Shown here in pieces: positions 1 to 10,835 of a stretch of DNA of 64,000 nt. The DNA lies in assembly GCA_038049695.1 (NCBI GenBank), contig CP142451.1:70076001-70140000 (forward strand), in the 5' to 3' direction. Every line of letters starts with the position of its first letter. Position 1 is the stretch's first letter. The notes below the pieces were generated by a model. The model was given only the letters and a program-made list of their open reading frames with translations. It ran no database searches and was not told where the DNA came from. This DNA is from Cinnamomum chago. Lineage: Eukaryota > Streptophyta > Magnoliopsida > Laurales > Lauraceae. A program made the position numbers and the translations under genes.

Positions 1-196
1 CATGTGAGGCTTGGATTTTCATTTGTAGGTCCAATCAACTCAAAAGAGGCATGGAACCATTTTTTTTGTATGCTCTTGGTAAGAGGGATTTTTCTTTGAC
101 TAAAAGCCTTTTGTAGTGCCTAGGCGGTCAAACCTGGCTCATGTGGCCTCCCTTGGGATCTTAGGCTTTAGAGATGGCTTAGATCTCACATGGTGT
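1..196. other. Unassigned sequence at window edge
   Basis: No coding signal or boundary is recognisable here. It probably belongs to the same minus-strand gypsy element as the following region, between the antisense additional ORF and a 3' LTR that would lie outside the window. That placement is inferred from the layout of the second gypsy element at 40.7-54 kb. Confidence 0.3.
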
Positions 197-455
197 CATT
201 TTGTAAAGAATATTTAAAAATATCTCCTTTGGATAGAGAATATCTAAGAATATCCTTACTTTGATAGAATCTCTCATGTTTCCTTTCTTTTGGGAAAGAA
301 TTTCTCAAGATATCTTTCTTTGGGAAAGAATCTCTCAACATATCTTTCTTTGGGAGAGAATCTTTCAAGTTTTCTTCTCATTTGGGAGAGAATTTCTCAA
401 AGAATCTTCTCTTTAGGAGAGAATATCTCAAATCTCCTTTCTTTTGGGAAAGTTA
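197..455. repeat. Degenerate ~35-bp tandem repeat
   Basis: About seven imperfect units built around TTTGGGAAAGAATCTCTCAA followed by a TATCTTTC-type spacer. Units drift in length and sequence, so this is an old array. It lies just upstream of a plus-strand TATA-like box (518-525), in the leader side of the antisense additional ORF. Confidence 0.7.
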
Positions 456-517
456 CTAATTTTTAGCACTTACCTCCTAGTTTTTCTCCTTGTTTCCTCT
501 TTCGGTTTGCTCTCTTT

Positions 518-525
518 TATAAAAG
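518..525 (+). promoter_or_regulatory. Candidate TATA box for the antisense additional ORF of G1
   Basis: TATAAAAG in the plus orientation, in a CT-rich context, about 1 kb upstream of the first recognisable exon of the plus-strand ORF at 1577. The second gypsy element has a comparable plus-strand TATA box (41464) before its own antisense ORF, which supports the reading. Position alone is suggestive, not proof. Confidence 0.3.
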
Positions 526-689
526 CAAAGGAGGTTAGATCTCTTGCCTTTATTGCTTTCTTTTTTGCAAAAGTTTTCAAGAGTGCTCCAAGATCAAGAA
601 CTTCTCTTCTTCTTCAAGAATCTTCAAGTTCTCTTTTTTCTCCATCCATGGCTTCAAGTAAGTTTTCTTCCTTCACAAGAAAATCCATG

Positions 690-960
690 TAGAAGTTGAA
701 AATTTTTCTTTCTTTTCGTTTCTTTTCTTTTTTCTCTTTCGCTTTTTTTTTCTTTTCTTTTCCCCGTGTTTTCTTCTCATTTTTTTTACACGAGCACCTT
801 TTTTTTTCTTTTTTTTTTTCTTTCTTTTTTTTGTTCTCCACGTTTTTCTTTTCTCTCTTTTTTTTTCACGGTTTTTCTTCTTTCTTTTTTTTGCTTCATG
901 CTTTTCCCTTCTTTTTTTTTTTTTTTTTTTTTGAGGAGCTTTCTTTTTCTCTCTTTTTTT
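690..960. repeat. Polypyrimidine (C/T) low-complexity tract
   Basis: About 270 bp almost entirely of T and C on the plus strand, with long T runs. Apparent lysine-rich reading frames on the other strand are only the purine complement and are not genes. A long pyrimidine tract before an exon is compatible with leader or intron sequence of the downstream antisense ORF. Confidence 0.8.
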
Positions 961-1241
961 GCTCACCATGGTAATGAGGTTCTTGCAAATCAAGATGTTC
1001 ATGCAATTTTTTTTATGCATCAAGCAAAAGGCTAATATTTCTAGGTCAAGCCAACATGAATTTTGACTTGGACAAAGTTTGATTGGGTTTGACCAAGTTG
1101 GGTTGGAATTGGTCAAACTTTGGTCGAGGGTTTCCTAGCATCTAATGCATGACAGCTTTCCTTCTATGCATGATTTTTGGTAAGTTAGATTGGAAACATG
1201 ATAATGCATACCTGAAAGTCTTTTGCAAGTTTTGGGATTTG

Positions 1242-1445
1242 GAGCTCACGGCAATGTTGAGCCCTTTCTTAGTCTTACAAGGCCTTTTGAGGTCTGGAGC
1301 TCACAACAATGTTGAGCCCTTCTTCAAGCTTGTGGAGATTTGAAAAGACTGGCTTGATCTCGCAGGAATGCTTGAGTTCAAGTCTTCTTTGAGAATGCTC
1401 CATTGACTATGAGCTCGCCATGATGTTGAGCTCATCTTCAAGCTT
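1242..1445 (+). repeat. Tandem repeat around GAGCTC...TTGAGC
   Basis: Units start at about 1242, 1297, a decayed one near 1358, and 1411. Each has GAGCTCRC followed by AATGTTGAGC and a CTTCAAGCTT-type tail. The spacing is 52-61 bp. It is non-coding and lies upstream of the additional ORF exons. Confidence 0.65.
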
Positions 1446-1576
1446 CCTATCTCTTTCAGGGTGCTTCCCTTTTCTTCGGAATTGTCCCGGAATCATGCCA
1501 AGATTTCGCTAGAATTCTTTTAGCAAAATTGTGTCATTTTGGTGATGATTGATCTTTTCTTTTCCATCATTTGCAG

Positions 1577-3877
1577 GTAGTTCCTCCGGAACGAACAAGG
1601 GCAAAGAGACTGTTACTGATGCACCTCGCCGTTCTACCAAATCTTCTAATGTGGCCGTATAGCAGGCCTGGGAGAATGTCCAGTACGTCGAGAGGAACTT
1701 GGAAGAGTGTGATTCCCTCAACCGTGATGAGGCGAGACAGCAGTTGATCGCTTTCAAGGATGAGGAATTCTACAAGATTATGGTAAGCAGTCGTTGTCAT
1801 GGACGATCAGAGCATTGTGCCCAAGCCTACCTTCTTCTTTGGCGATGCAGTCCCTGACGACCTGACGTACCAAAGAAGGTGTTTTTAGTTCTCTTACACG
1901 GCAGATGGTGAGGAGAGAACTATTTCGACCCGGTCGACCTTCGATCACACTACCTCGATCATGAGCCTTTCTCCCACATGCCCTAAGCGGGAAGATCCTC
2001 CAAGCTGGGTGAAGAGGACTAATGTGATCAAGACCGTGGTTTTTGTTGGCGGCCCTTCCGGTTATGCAGAGAAGTCACCTTTCCGTATGGACATGCTAAT
2101 GCAGGCCAGCGGCTTCCAAGGTTCAGATCATCCTTCGGTCAGTTTGAGACCGGTGGGCCTTGGCATTTTCAAGGGTGATGGCAGCAATTGGGTAAAACCC
2201 TTCCGGCTTCGTGGCCATTTCAACGCTAACTCAAATTGGAAGTCTTGGACTGATCACATCTTATAGATTGGTGGTGCCATTCTGAAAGAGGCCGAGATCT
2301 TCGATGCAGTCCGTGCTTTTAGGGAGACCGTGATCTTTTCTGACAAGGCCTTCATGGCCATGTTGGAGTCTTTTCTTCCACAAACCAACACATTCATTGT
2401 TAAGAATGGTGAAATTGGTTTTCCTTTGACTGAGTTGAGTGCCATTACTAGGCTGCCTATCCTTGGCAGACTGTATGAGGAGTTCATACCTATCGGCAGT
2501 GTCCTCGAAGAACAGAGGAGTTCATACCTATCGGCAGTGTCCTCGAAGAACAGTCTGAGGAATTTCAGCTTCTATACTTTCAGCTTGTTGCCTTCTATGA
2601 TTTTTTTAAGGAGAGGAGGGCTCGAAAGTCAAGTGCAGTAGTTGGAAGAGTTTTATTTCTTCGTCTTCCAACTTCTTTGATAAAGAGATATTCGACAGCA
2701 TGACCCGGGAAGCCAGAGCTAAGAATTCGGGTTCAAAGAAGACTTCTGTCATGCAGGGAGATTTGAAGAACTTCTTCAAGAGTACAAATGCCATTTGTCC
2801 TAACATTGCACTGCGGAGGGATCTCGCTGTTTACCTCACTTACTAGCTTGGTGAGGCTATTTTTGCTGGAGGAAATGGTACGCACATCAAGCCACATTGT
2901 ATTTTTCCGGCTTGTCAGATGGCATTCGGAGAGCGGCTTGCTTTGGTACCTGCTCTTTACTCCTATCTGTGCACCAAACTACAGGCTGCTGATTTCCTAG
3001 TTCGGCTTGGGCTCCCTATGAACAAGGTATTTTCAGCCCATATATTTTATTCGTGGTATGTATACCACTGCCCTAGCTTCCATCAATTGGGTGCTGCACA
3101 GGACGATGATCCATTCATGATTCGTTTGGCTAAAGGAGTAGTCGTTTCCAAATCTCTTTTGTCTGCCCGTTTGAGAATCCGACGGTTCAGGGACGTCGAG
3201 ATTGGGCAGTCTTTAGTGAAGCTTTATCCAGGTCTACGGAAGAAGGCTTTTGATTTTGGTGTCTCCCGTGATTCCACAGGGCAGGGTCGGGAAGGCACTA
3301 TTCTTTGACCAACACAGAAAAGATGTGGCTTTTTAACATATGAGTTGGTACAAAGGTGTACCGTAGACATCTTTTTGTCAACATCCAGCCGTATGTCCCC
3401 TCACGTTTTGAGTTGCAGTTGGGCTTCTCTCAAGGCGTTGTTGGAGCGCCTTCAAGCATGGTGAAGCGTTTTGGAGGTTTGCAGGATGGGAGGAATGCAT
3501 GGGCCTTTTACAGTGCGGAGGACACTACCGCCATAATTTCCTATCCTGAGTTACCTACTTTCCGGACTGCTGGCTTCACGAAGTGGTTCGTGGAGAGCTT
3601 TTCAATATACCGGGGGCTTTCCAAGAAGGAGCTTGATATAAAGCAGTCTTTTAGGAAGGATCTTGGCAAATTAGATGGCGTCCGACGAGAGGAAGTTTTG
3701 ACTTTCCTTTCTAGAGAGAAGCTTAAGATAGGCTTTCTTGGTGATCAGGACGTCGTCAGATTAGGAGTTGTACAAGAAATACCTAGTGAGGTCTTAAAAC
3801 AGCTAACAGAGAAGGAGGCCGAAATCGACGCTTGGATGCAAGCGGAACGGACAAAAGGCTTCCACGGAGTCCACTAG
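1577..3877 (+). pseudogene. Plant mobile domain (PMD-like) part of antisense additional ORF, decayed
   Basis: The plus-strand reading can be followed in pieces: an exon after a TTTGCAG acceptor at 1576, a GT donor at 1783, then blocks at 1961-2266, 2330-2510, 2919-3308 and 3356-3877. The blocks contain PMD-like wording such as AFMAMLESFLPQTNTF, ITRLPILG and PYVPSRFELQLGF, typical of the plant mobile domain family (PF10536-like), found both in host genes and as passenger ORFs in transposons. An in-frame TAG (1660-1662), other stops, and a 38-bp duplication (2478-2553) that shifts the frame show it is broken. It runs opposite to the gag-pol of G1, so it is read as the antisense additional ORF known from Tat-lineage elements. 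A captured host PMD gene is the alternative. The family call is by eye. Confidence 0.6.
2478..2553. repeat. Perfect 38-bp tandem duplication
   Basis: The 38-bp unit starting AGGAGTTCATACC and ending GAAGAACAG occurs twice, back to back (2478-2515 and 2516-2553), with no differences. Because 38 is not a multiple of three, it breaks the PMD reading frame. The identity suggests a recent slippage event. Confidence 0.9.
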
Positions 3878-5391
3878 GAAAAGCAGACCATCTGGTGAGG
3901 AGTTAAGTGAAAGTCCTGACTTTGATAGCTGGGCGAGTTCTTCGAGCAGACCGACCCACAAAAGCAAGAGGAAGAGAGGACAACGCCGTAATAAGAGACG
4001 ACACAAAGACTCTCCTGATCTGGAAGTCCCTCTTACCATTGCTGAGGAAGTATCAGGTGATGCTAATGAGCCTCCAAAAAAGAGGAGCCGAGAAGAGGAG
4101 ATTACTGGTGATGGTATGATCCTCCTTTTTTCTTTTGCTGCTTCTTTTCGTTTATGAGAGATTTTTTGTTTTTATCTTCTACTATCTTTCTTTTAGCAGA
4201 AGATGATGATTTGGTGATGCCCGAGGTTCCAGCCGATGAGGCTATGACGGACCCAATTGCGGCATCTGAGGAAGAACCAAGGGATTCTGGAGTGGATCCA
4301 GATCCTTCACCTGGTATGATTTCTTTTTTTTTCCTCCTTTTTTGTCTGTGCTGTCATTTGCTAGCATGTTGCTTTGTTTTCTTGTTAGCTGACTTGCCAG
4401 AGGATTCTGTCGACTTTGAGCAATCCATAGATGCAACCTTTGACGATGCTTCGGATGAGCTCATGGAGGCAGAAATTATTCCGTCAGTCGTCGAAGAAGG
4501 TATTTTGTAGTAATAATCTTGATATTGATTTTTGACAAGATCATATTCATACCCCACTATTTTTTTGTCTTTCATTGGCAGATTGTGAAGTAGCAGGAGA
4601 AGTTCCTCCGTCTTCCTCAGGGGCCAGAACAGGAGATACCTGTAGCCGATCTAGAAGTAGGGGCTTCTTCTACTAGTTTCAACGCGGTAGGGGTGAAATC
4701 TCATGAAGAGACTTCTTCGCCAGCTTTTTCATTTGAATGGAGTTCATTGATTACTCCTCCAACGAGGCATGACATGGGTAGTCAGCCGATGGAGCGGGGT
4801 GAGCCTTCATATGGGTCGTTTCTTCAATATGCAAAGAAGGTGTTGAAGAGCGTTTTGAGCTCATGGGTCAAGACTCTCTCTTCAGGTCACTTGGAAGCTG
4901 ACTTCGGCACGATCAAGCATGTGCAGGACATTCTTGCCGAGAGTGAAAAGGTTGGTCTAGATGTCACTGGCGCAAGGGCATTTGTTGATGATATCATCGC
5001 ACTGGGCAACAAGTGGTCTGAGACCGAGAGCTTTCCAAATGGTGACTTTTTCAGGGAGATGTTTTTTAAGCCTTCCGGCGAGGTCAATTTTGAAATAGAT
5101 GAGATCTCGCGGACTCGAAAGCGGTTTGTTCGGAAAAGGAACGTCACCGAGTTGGCTATCATTGAGCTGACACATGACCTCCACCGTCTTGATAGGGAGG
5201 TCCTTGAGGCCAGACAGTGTCTTGAACTACTAGAAGAACAAGTTGTTGCCAAATGGAATGCTATTGTGGAAGCTCGTGCTAAAGAAGGGACGTTCATTCA
5301 CCGGGTCGAAGAGGCTGACAGCAATCTCCGGAGGAAGACTCAGGAATATGAGCAATGGCAAATGCTTTGGGAAGAGCTTCCTCGTGCTGAA
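3878..5391 (+). pseudogene. C-terminal part of antisense additional ORF: acidic linker and coiled coil
   Basis: Continues the PMD reading. A Ser/Lys-rich stretch is followed by acidic segments separated by intron-like T-rich tracts with GT...AG borders (roughly 4114-4198, 4314-4388 and 4499-4581). A 4693-5391 block encodes a helix-rich segment with heptad-like Leu/Glu/Arg content near its end, probably a coiled coil. The last native codons read ...LPRAE. The young Copia-like element then interrupts the frame at 5392. Without that insertion the frame would run five more codons (11508 onward) to a TGA inside the antisense integrase remnant. No catalytic motif is seen; the function is unknown. 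Confidence 0.5.
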
Positions 5392-5785
5392 TGTTAAGGT
5401 TTTTGTAGATTGCAATTTGATGGATGCATAATCATTCAAGCATCATTTGATTTACACACTTATGCATTGTTTTATATAAACTTGAAATCTTGATTTATTC
5501 ATGCATTGGTTTTAAGATTAGTAAAAGTTTCTATTTATGCATGATTTGTTTTTAAAACTTGGATGCATTAGTTTTTGGAAAAAGTTTTAGAAATCAAGCT
5601 AGCCTATGGTTTTAAAGTTTTCATAAACTTTTTAGGCTTTTTATGTTCATGTTTTAAAAACCATTAGAATCTTTAAAACATGTTTTTCAAGCTTGATTTA
5701 GTGGCCAAAAGGTCCCCCAAAGAAATATCTTCAAAATATGCAAAATTGGAATTTTTGCAAAAAGGGGGTGTCTCGGCAGTGTCGC

Positions 5786-5914
5786 CGGTCGACCGAGACA
5801 CAGGTCTCGGTCGACCGAGACAACTGCAGGCAAAATTTGCCTGGGAGCACCAACGGTCAGAAATATGACCGTTGTGTGTTCTCGGTCGACCGAGGCCTGT
5901 TTGCCGGTCGACCG
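5786..5914. promoter_or_regulatory. Two pairs of CGGTCGACCG palindromes upstream of TATA
   Basis: Perfect 10-bp palindromes at 5786-5795, 5808-5817, 5883-5892 and 5905-5914. Centres within each pair are exactly 22 bp apart, and the pairs are 97 bp apart. The second copy extends to an 18-bp perfect palindrome (5804-5821). The same array recurs at 11230-11358 and, with small changes, at 26016-26145. Lying 27-155 bp upstream of the TATA box, it is a candidate enhancer or repressor site. Confidence 0.7.
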
Positions 5915-5940
5915 AGAACTAGCCGTTGGGCATTTTTGGC

Positions 5941-5948
5941 TATAAATA
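5941..5948 (+). promoter_or_regulatory. TATA box of the Copia-like 5' LTR
   Basis: TATAAATA in the context GGCTATAAATATGAG, directly after the palindrome array. It is repeated at the equivalent place in the truncated 3' LTR (11385) and, in weaker form (GCTATAAAAATGAG), in the solo LTR near 26171. Transcription would begin about 30 bp downstream, giving a U3 of roughly 575 bp. Confidence 0.65.
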
Positions 5949-7603
5949 TGAGTTCTTTCCCTTGCCAAAAGTTGGGATTTTTAAGCCCCTCCTTGAGAGG
6001 ATTTGAGGCATATCAAAAGGGAAAAGAACCAAGGGATGAAGGGGATGATTAGGAAAGCTAAAGCTTGGATTAATGAAGTTAAACCACCAAGTAGGCTCTT
6101 CCTTCCTTAATCATATGTCTTCATGCTTTTGTTTTATTTTTGGTAAATCATTTCTAGCATGTTAAACTATGTTTGTGTTGTGTCCTTAACATATTTTATG
6201 TTTTGAGTTGATTTATTGTTTTGGATACAACACCATATGATTCAATCCAAGTAGTACTTAACTTTGGTAAATCTAAGTAGATCATGTTAATGAAAGAACC
6301 TTTGAAATCATATGTAACATGATCCATATACTTGGTTGAATCTTTGGTTGTTGTTTTCCATCATAAGAACATCTCTTTCAAAACTAACTTATGTTTTGGA
6401 TTCAACTTCTTTACAAATCATATGTTTTCATGTTTTGTTTTATCATTGGTAAATCTTAGTAACATGTTAACCTATGATGTGTTGTATCCTTAGCATGTGT
6501 TATATTTTGAATAGATCTATTGTTTTGGATACATCACCATTGATTCATCAAAGTAGTACTTTATCTTTGGTAAATCTAAGTAGATCATGTTAATGAAATA
6601 CGTAACATGATTCATATACTTTGTTGAATCTTTGGGTGTTGTTTTCCATCATAAGAAAATCTCTTTCAAATGTATCTTATGTTTTGGATTCAACATCATT
6701 ACAAATCATATGTGTATTATTGTTTTAAAGTTTCACAACTTGCATTACTTTGATAGGTAAATCATTTTCAAGTTGTATTTATAATTACATATGATTTGTC
6801 CCCTAATTTCAATCAAATCTATTTATATGTTTTGAGCTTCTTTGGTGATTTGATTGACATCCCTATGCATCACATGTTTAGAGCTAATCCATTTCATACA
6901 ACTTGTGTAACTTTGATATCATTAACAAGTTGTTACTTTTAACATGTGATTGCATTATATCCTCAATCATAAATGTTTTATGAGCCAAAACTTTCAAAAG
7001 CCTTAGGCATACAATTATGAACTTTCATTTTCAAAATGATTGAGGACCACACACACACACTTCATGTACTTTCATCTTTGCATCCATAGTGTGAGTGTGT
7101 AGTTGTTATTCTCTTCCATATCCGCCTATTTTAGAGGCAAATGTAATGAGCTAAAATGAATCTCCATCTAGTGTATTAAAGACACAACTTAGTGAGATAA
7201 CCAACCTATGGTTGATGAGGTTATTGCTTAGCCTATAAAAGCATAATGTATAGGTTGATGTTAAGCCTTGAAAAACATCAATGTAAGGTTATTGCTTAGC
7301 CTTGGAAAGCATATTGTAAAGGTTATTGCTTAGCCTATTGAAAAGCATAAATAGTGGAAATCCGGTGGGGTGTTGGTTCACAAGCCGGTAGTGGATGTAG
7401 GCATTGAGGCCGAACCACTATAAATCCTTGTGTGATGGTGATTGCTTTGTGGTGATTCTTTTGTTAGCTTCCGCATATTGTTTGATAATCATCACATGTG
7501 ACTAGTTTGTTTTAAAGAAGTTAAAATTGTTTAAAATTGGTCATAATTGAAGCTCACCCTATTCACCCCCCCTCTAGGGTTCGGATCCCCATGGACTTAC
7601 AAG

Positions 7604-7615
7604 TGGTATCAGAGC
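7604..7615 (+). other. Primer binding site, tRNA-iMet type
   Basis: TGGTATCAGAGC, two bases after the LTR end, complements the 3' end of plant initiator tRNA-Met. A second exact copy in the same context (AAGTGGTATCAGAGC) lies at 7839-7850, so the leader carries two PBS-like sites. Confidence 0.9.
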
Positions 7616-10600
7616 TGTAGAGCCTCGGAAAAACTCCTTGTGAGTCGTGATCACTCGCATCCACGGAAACTCTCGCTTGAAATAGCGGATAAATAGAGAC
7701 TCTCCGTTCGTGGCAGGCATGTGGGGGGGGGACTATCGTGCTCCATGTGTCTGGACTCTGATAGGTACCATTTGGTGATCCGTGTTAAGAGGATGTGGGT
7801 CCTCAAGGGTTTTGAAGAAATTCAGACCCCTTAACAAGTGGTATCAGAGCGGGTTACTCCATTTTAGGGCTTAACAACCCGGAGTTGATCCTTGCTAGAT
7901 TTGAACCCTAGTGTTGTGTTTTTAATGCATATCTTTATGTTGATTTCCACTATGTTTGAAAATGTTTTTCCCTAGCCTCTTTGCACCACTCTAAGACTTT
8001 TCTAAGTTATATCTTCTAGAGTTGGTGAGTCCTCAAAGTGATCTCTCAAGGACACATTTTCAAGACCTTAGGTTTATTTTCAAAGGTAGACTATTTGAGT
8101 AACCTTAAGGCCTTGATACCCCTAGACCAACCTATGCTTTTTAGTTATATCTTTTTGTTGGTCATGTTACATTTGCATTTTGTTTCTTTAAAGTCACATC
8201 TTTTAAAATGCAATGTTTCTTTGTGATCATTTGATTTTGTCTTCATGAACTTTTATAGTTATATCTCATGGTTTTCAAAATCCTTGATTGCAATTTTTTC
8301 ATGATGGATTTGCATGTTGTTAATATAGTAATATCTCTTGTTGTGCATATCTATTCATGATCAATTGATTGTGATTACAAATGCTTTCATAGCTAGTTTT
8401 TCATGATCAATTGATGTTGGAAAATCATTTGATGATTGTCATAGTTATATCCTTTTTGAATCAAATGATTTGAAGCAACCTTAGTTTTCCATTGATTTAC
8501 AAGTTATATCTTTTGATATGGAAAATTTGTAAGTGTCTATTGTTTTTACAAATTGAAAACTTTACAATAGTACACTTCTTGTTTTTCAAAATCACTTGCT
8601 CTTAATTCTATAAATGATTCTTTGTTGGAATTTCATACATTGAAGTGATTTGAAAAACTTTGGAAAATGTTCTAAGCTTTATTAGTTATATTTATAGAAG
8701 CATTTTCCTTGAATTTATTTCCTTGTGCCTAATTATGATTGTATCTTTTGAAAGGAAATAATTTTTACAAACAATTTGCATCTTTGCTCTTTGAGTTACA
8801 TTCTTTATGCAAATTGATTTTGTTGTCTTACAGTGCTTGGTTGGATATGGTTTCATTGATTTGCATGTTTGTGCCTAACTTGGTATATATTCTCATTAAT
8901 GCATTTTGATGATTGGTTATGTGCTTTATAGTAAAATCTTGTATTTGAGCTTTCTAAGTGCATTTGTGATTTAATGTACTAAGTTCATTTGGTATAGACC
9001 TCATATCCTTTTTCATTGCATTGTAAGCTTAGTACATTTGCTAAGAGTGGAAATGTTACATGATAGATTGATACCTTTAACTTCATACCTTCTTGTGCTT
9101 AAATAGTTATATTCTTTTTGATGAATGGTATGAGTTAGATCTTGAGTGTTGATTAATCCTCTCTATGCAAATGGCAAATTGTTCTATGTATGGTAGTGAT
9201 ATTTATTATATTTGTTGAAACCATACTAGAACTCAAATCCATCCTCTATGCCTTATAGTCATATCTTTTTGGATGGTTATGATGTTGACTCATGTAGATT
9301 CTCTTGGTATCATCCTTATACATGTTTCAACTTCATAAGTAGTGTTCTTAATCATATGAAACTCTTTGAAAACCATTTCTCATATTTCTATATGTTTGAT
9401 GGATATCTTAGATGTTGAATTCATATGATTTTGACACTTTGGAAATTGCATGCATTACCAAGTAATATTCTTTGCATTGCAATTTACCTTGTTCATCACT
9501 ATGCTCAATAGTTATATCTTTAAAAGTGATGAATATGCATTTATGATGCTTGATGGAATTTTTGTCACATTCTTGCTCTTTATCATGTTATCAAATTCAA
9601 TTGGTTTCAATTGGTATAATGTTTGATTGTTTTGATTTCTTGTGAATGTGATAAATCTTGTGTGCATTGGATTGAACTTGATAAGTAATATGACTATTCC
9701 ATGTCACACACCATTAGCATCATAATGTTCATGTTGCCACCTCTCTTGCTCTTATAGGTATATCTCATGACCACCATGTTTATGTGTTCATAATATTGGT
9801 TGGTTATTAGTTGAGGTTGGCTTCATGCTTGAATTTCATTTCACTCATTCTTGCACGTTAATAGTCATATTTATTGTTTGAATGAAATGATTTCAAAACC
9901 TTACATAGCATATGATTTTCATAAGTTATATTGATTGATGCTATGTTTGAGTAAACCCCATTGCATCATGGATAGCTCTAATTTGGATTCTTCCCAATAG
10001 TCATACTTTTAAATCCATTTTAGAGTGATTAATTTAATAGTCATATCCTTTAATCTCAATTGGTATTCTTTGTTTTTCCAATTGATATCCATGATTGCTT
10101 TTCCCATTGACCTAGCTCTCTTTTGGTAATTTGATCATATTGAGCCTTATAGTTATATGAATCTAATCCTTTCCTTGAAGTTGACCCTCATTTGGTTAAA
10201 CCATCTTCTTCTTGAACCAAATAGTTAAATCTTTGTCAAGAGTTTGACAAAAGGAGAGAATGGATTGAGGGGGAGTGTAAACCTTCATAGGAAGTATTAG
10301 TTTTGATCAAATTGACCCTTGGATTGCCCTTGAGCCCTTAGAGATTACCACCACTCATGATAGCATGTTATGTATTTCATTTTCGATTTCATTTGTTAAC
10401 AGGTGCTTCTAAAGGTATTTTCCTTGTTTCATGTGTGTAGGTACCTTTGCAATTTAATGGCAAAGGGGGAGAAATTATGCAAGTTCTCAAAAGGGTGAAG
10501 AGAATGTCCAAGCTTCCTAAGGGGAGGTTTTTGTATGATCTTCTACAAGGGGAGAGAATACATACCTTGCCAAAGGGAGAAAGAGGCATGGTCAAAGGGG

Positions 10601-10822
10601 GAGAGCAAATAGAAGAAACAAAGCTTGGAAGCTAAAGAAGATGCTTGGCTAAAGAAGAGAAAGCTTGAAGAATGATCAAGCACCAAGCATCATGAAGATT
10701 GAAGCCCAAGAGCCCAAGCTATGAGAAGAAGCATCCAAGAAGATTTCAAGCCTTGTCCAGCTGAGGGGGAGCTGAAGACTAAGTGTGCTTATTCAGTGGT
10801 GAGTGTGTTTGCCATCAAATTG
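7616..10822 (+). other. Non-coding internal region with recurrent AGTTATATCT motif
   Basis: There is no retroviral protein reading frame. Instead, variants of TAGTTATATCTT or TAGTCATATCTT recur about sixteen times between roughly 8005 and 10155 (for example near 8141, 8256, 8441, 8502, 8690, 9106, 9258, 9510, 9862 and 10150), mostly 60-250 bp apart in AT-rich filler. The last 600 bp (10240-10830) is purine-rich, with repeated AAGGGGGAG blocks. This is the layout of a large retrotransposon derivative that depends on enzymes from elsewhere. Confidence 0.7.
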
Positions 10823-10835
10823 CAAAGGGGGAGAT
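10823..10835 (+). other. Polypurine tract
   Basis: CAAAGGGGGAGAT immediately before TGTTAGGG of the 3' LTR. This is the expected start site for plus-strand DNA synthesis. Similar tracts are typical of SIRE/Angela-type Copia elements. Confidence 0.8.

Larger units (their letters stand above)
5392..7601 (+). repeat. 5' LTR of the Copia-like element
   Basis: Begins TGTTAAGG and ends GGACTTACA, followed after two bases by the PBS. It contains four copies of the palindrome CGGTCGACCG (5786, 5808, 5883, 5905), a hairpin AACGGTCA-6 nt-TGACCGTT at 5852-5873, and a TATA box at 5941. The remaining 1.6 kb is AT-rich, with repeated 'GGTTATTGCTTAGCCT' near 7200-7350. Confidence 0.9.

Noticed and set aside
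614..1116. Lysine-rich minus-strand reading frames
   Set aside because: They are the complement of the polypyrimidine tract and carry no domain.
1577..5391. Normal host gene with a plant mobile domain
   Set aside because: In-frame stops, a frame-shifting duplication and position antisense beside G1 integrase fit an element-borne ORF better; a captured host gene cannot be fully excluded.
5687..6052. Identical short frames at 5.7-6.0 kb and 11.1-11.5 kb as a conserved gene
   Set aside because: They are in the two copies of the same LTR and include the palindromes and TATA box; identity reflects recent insertion.
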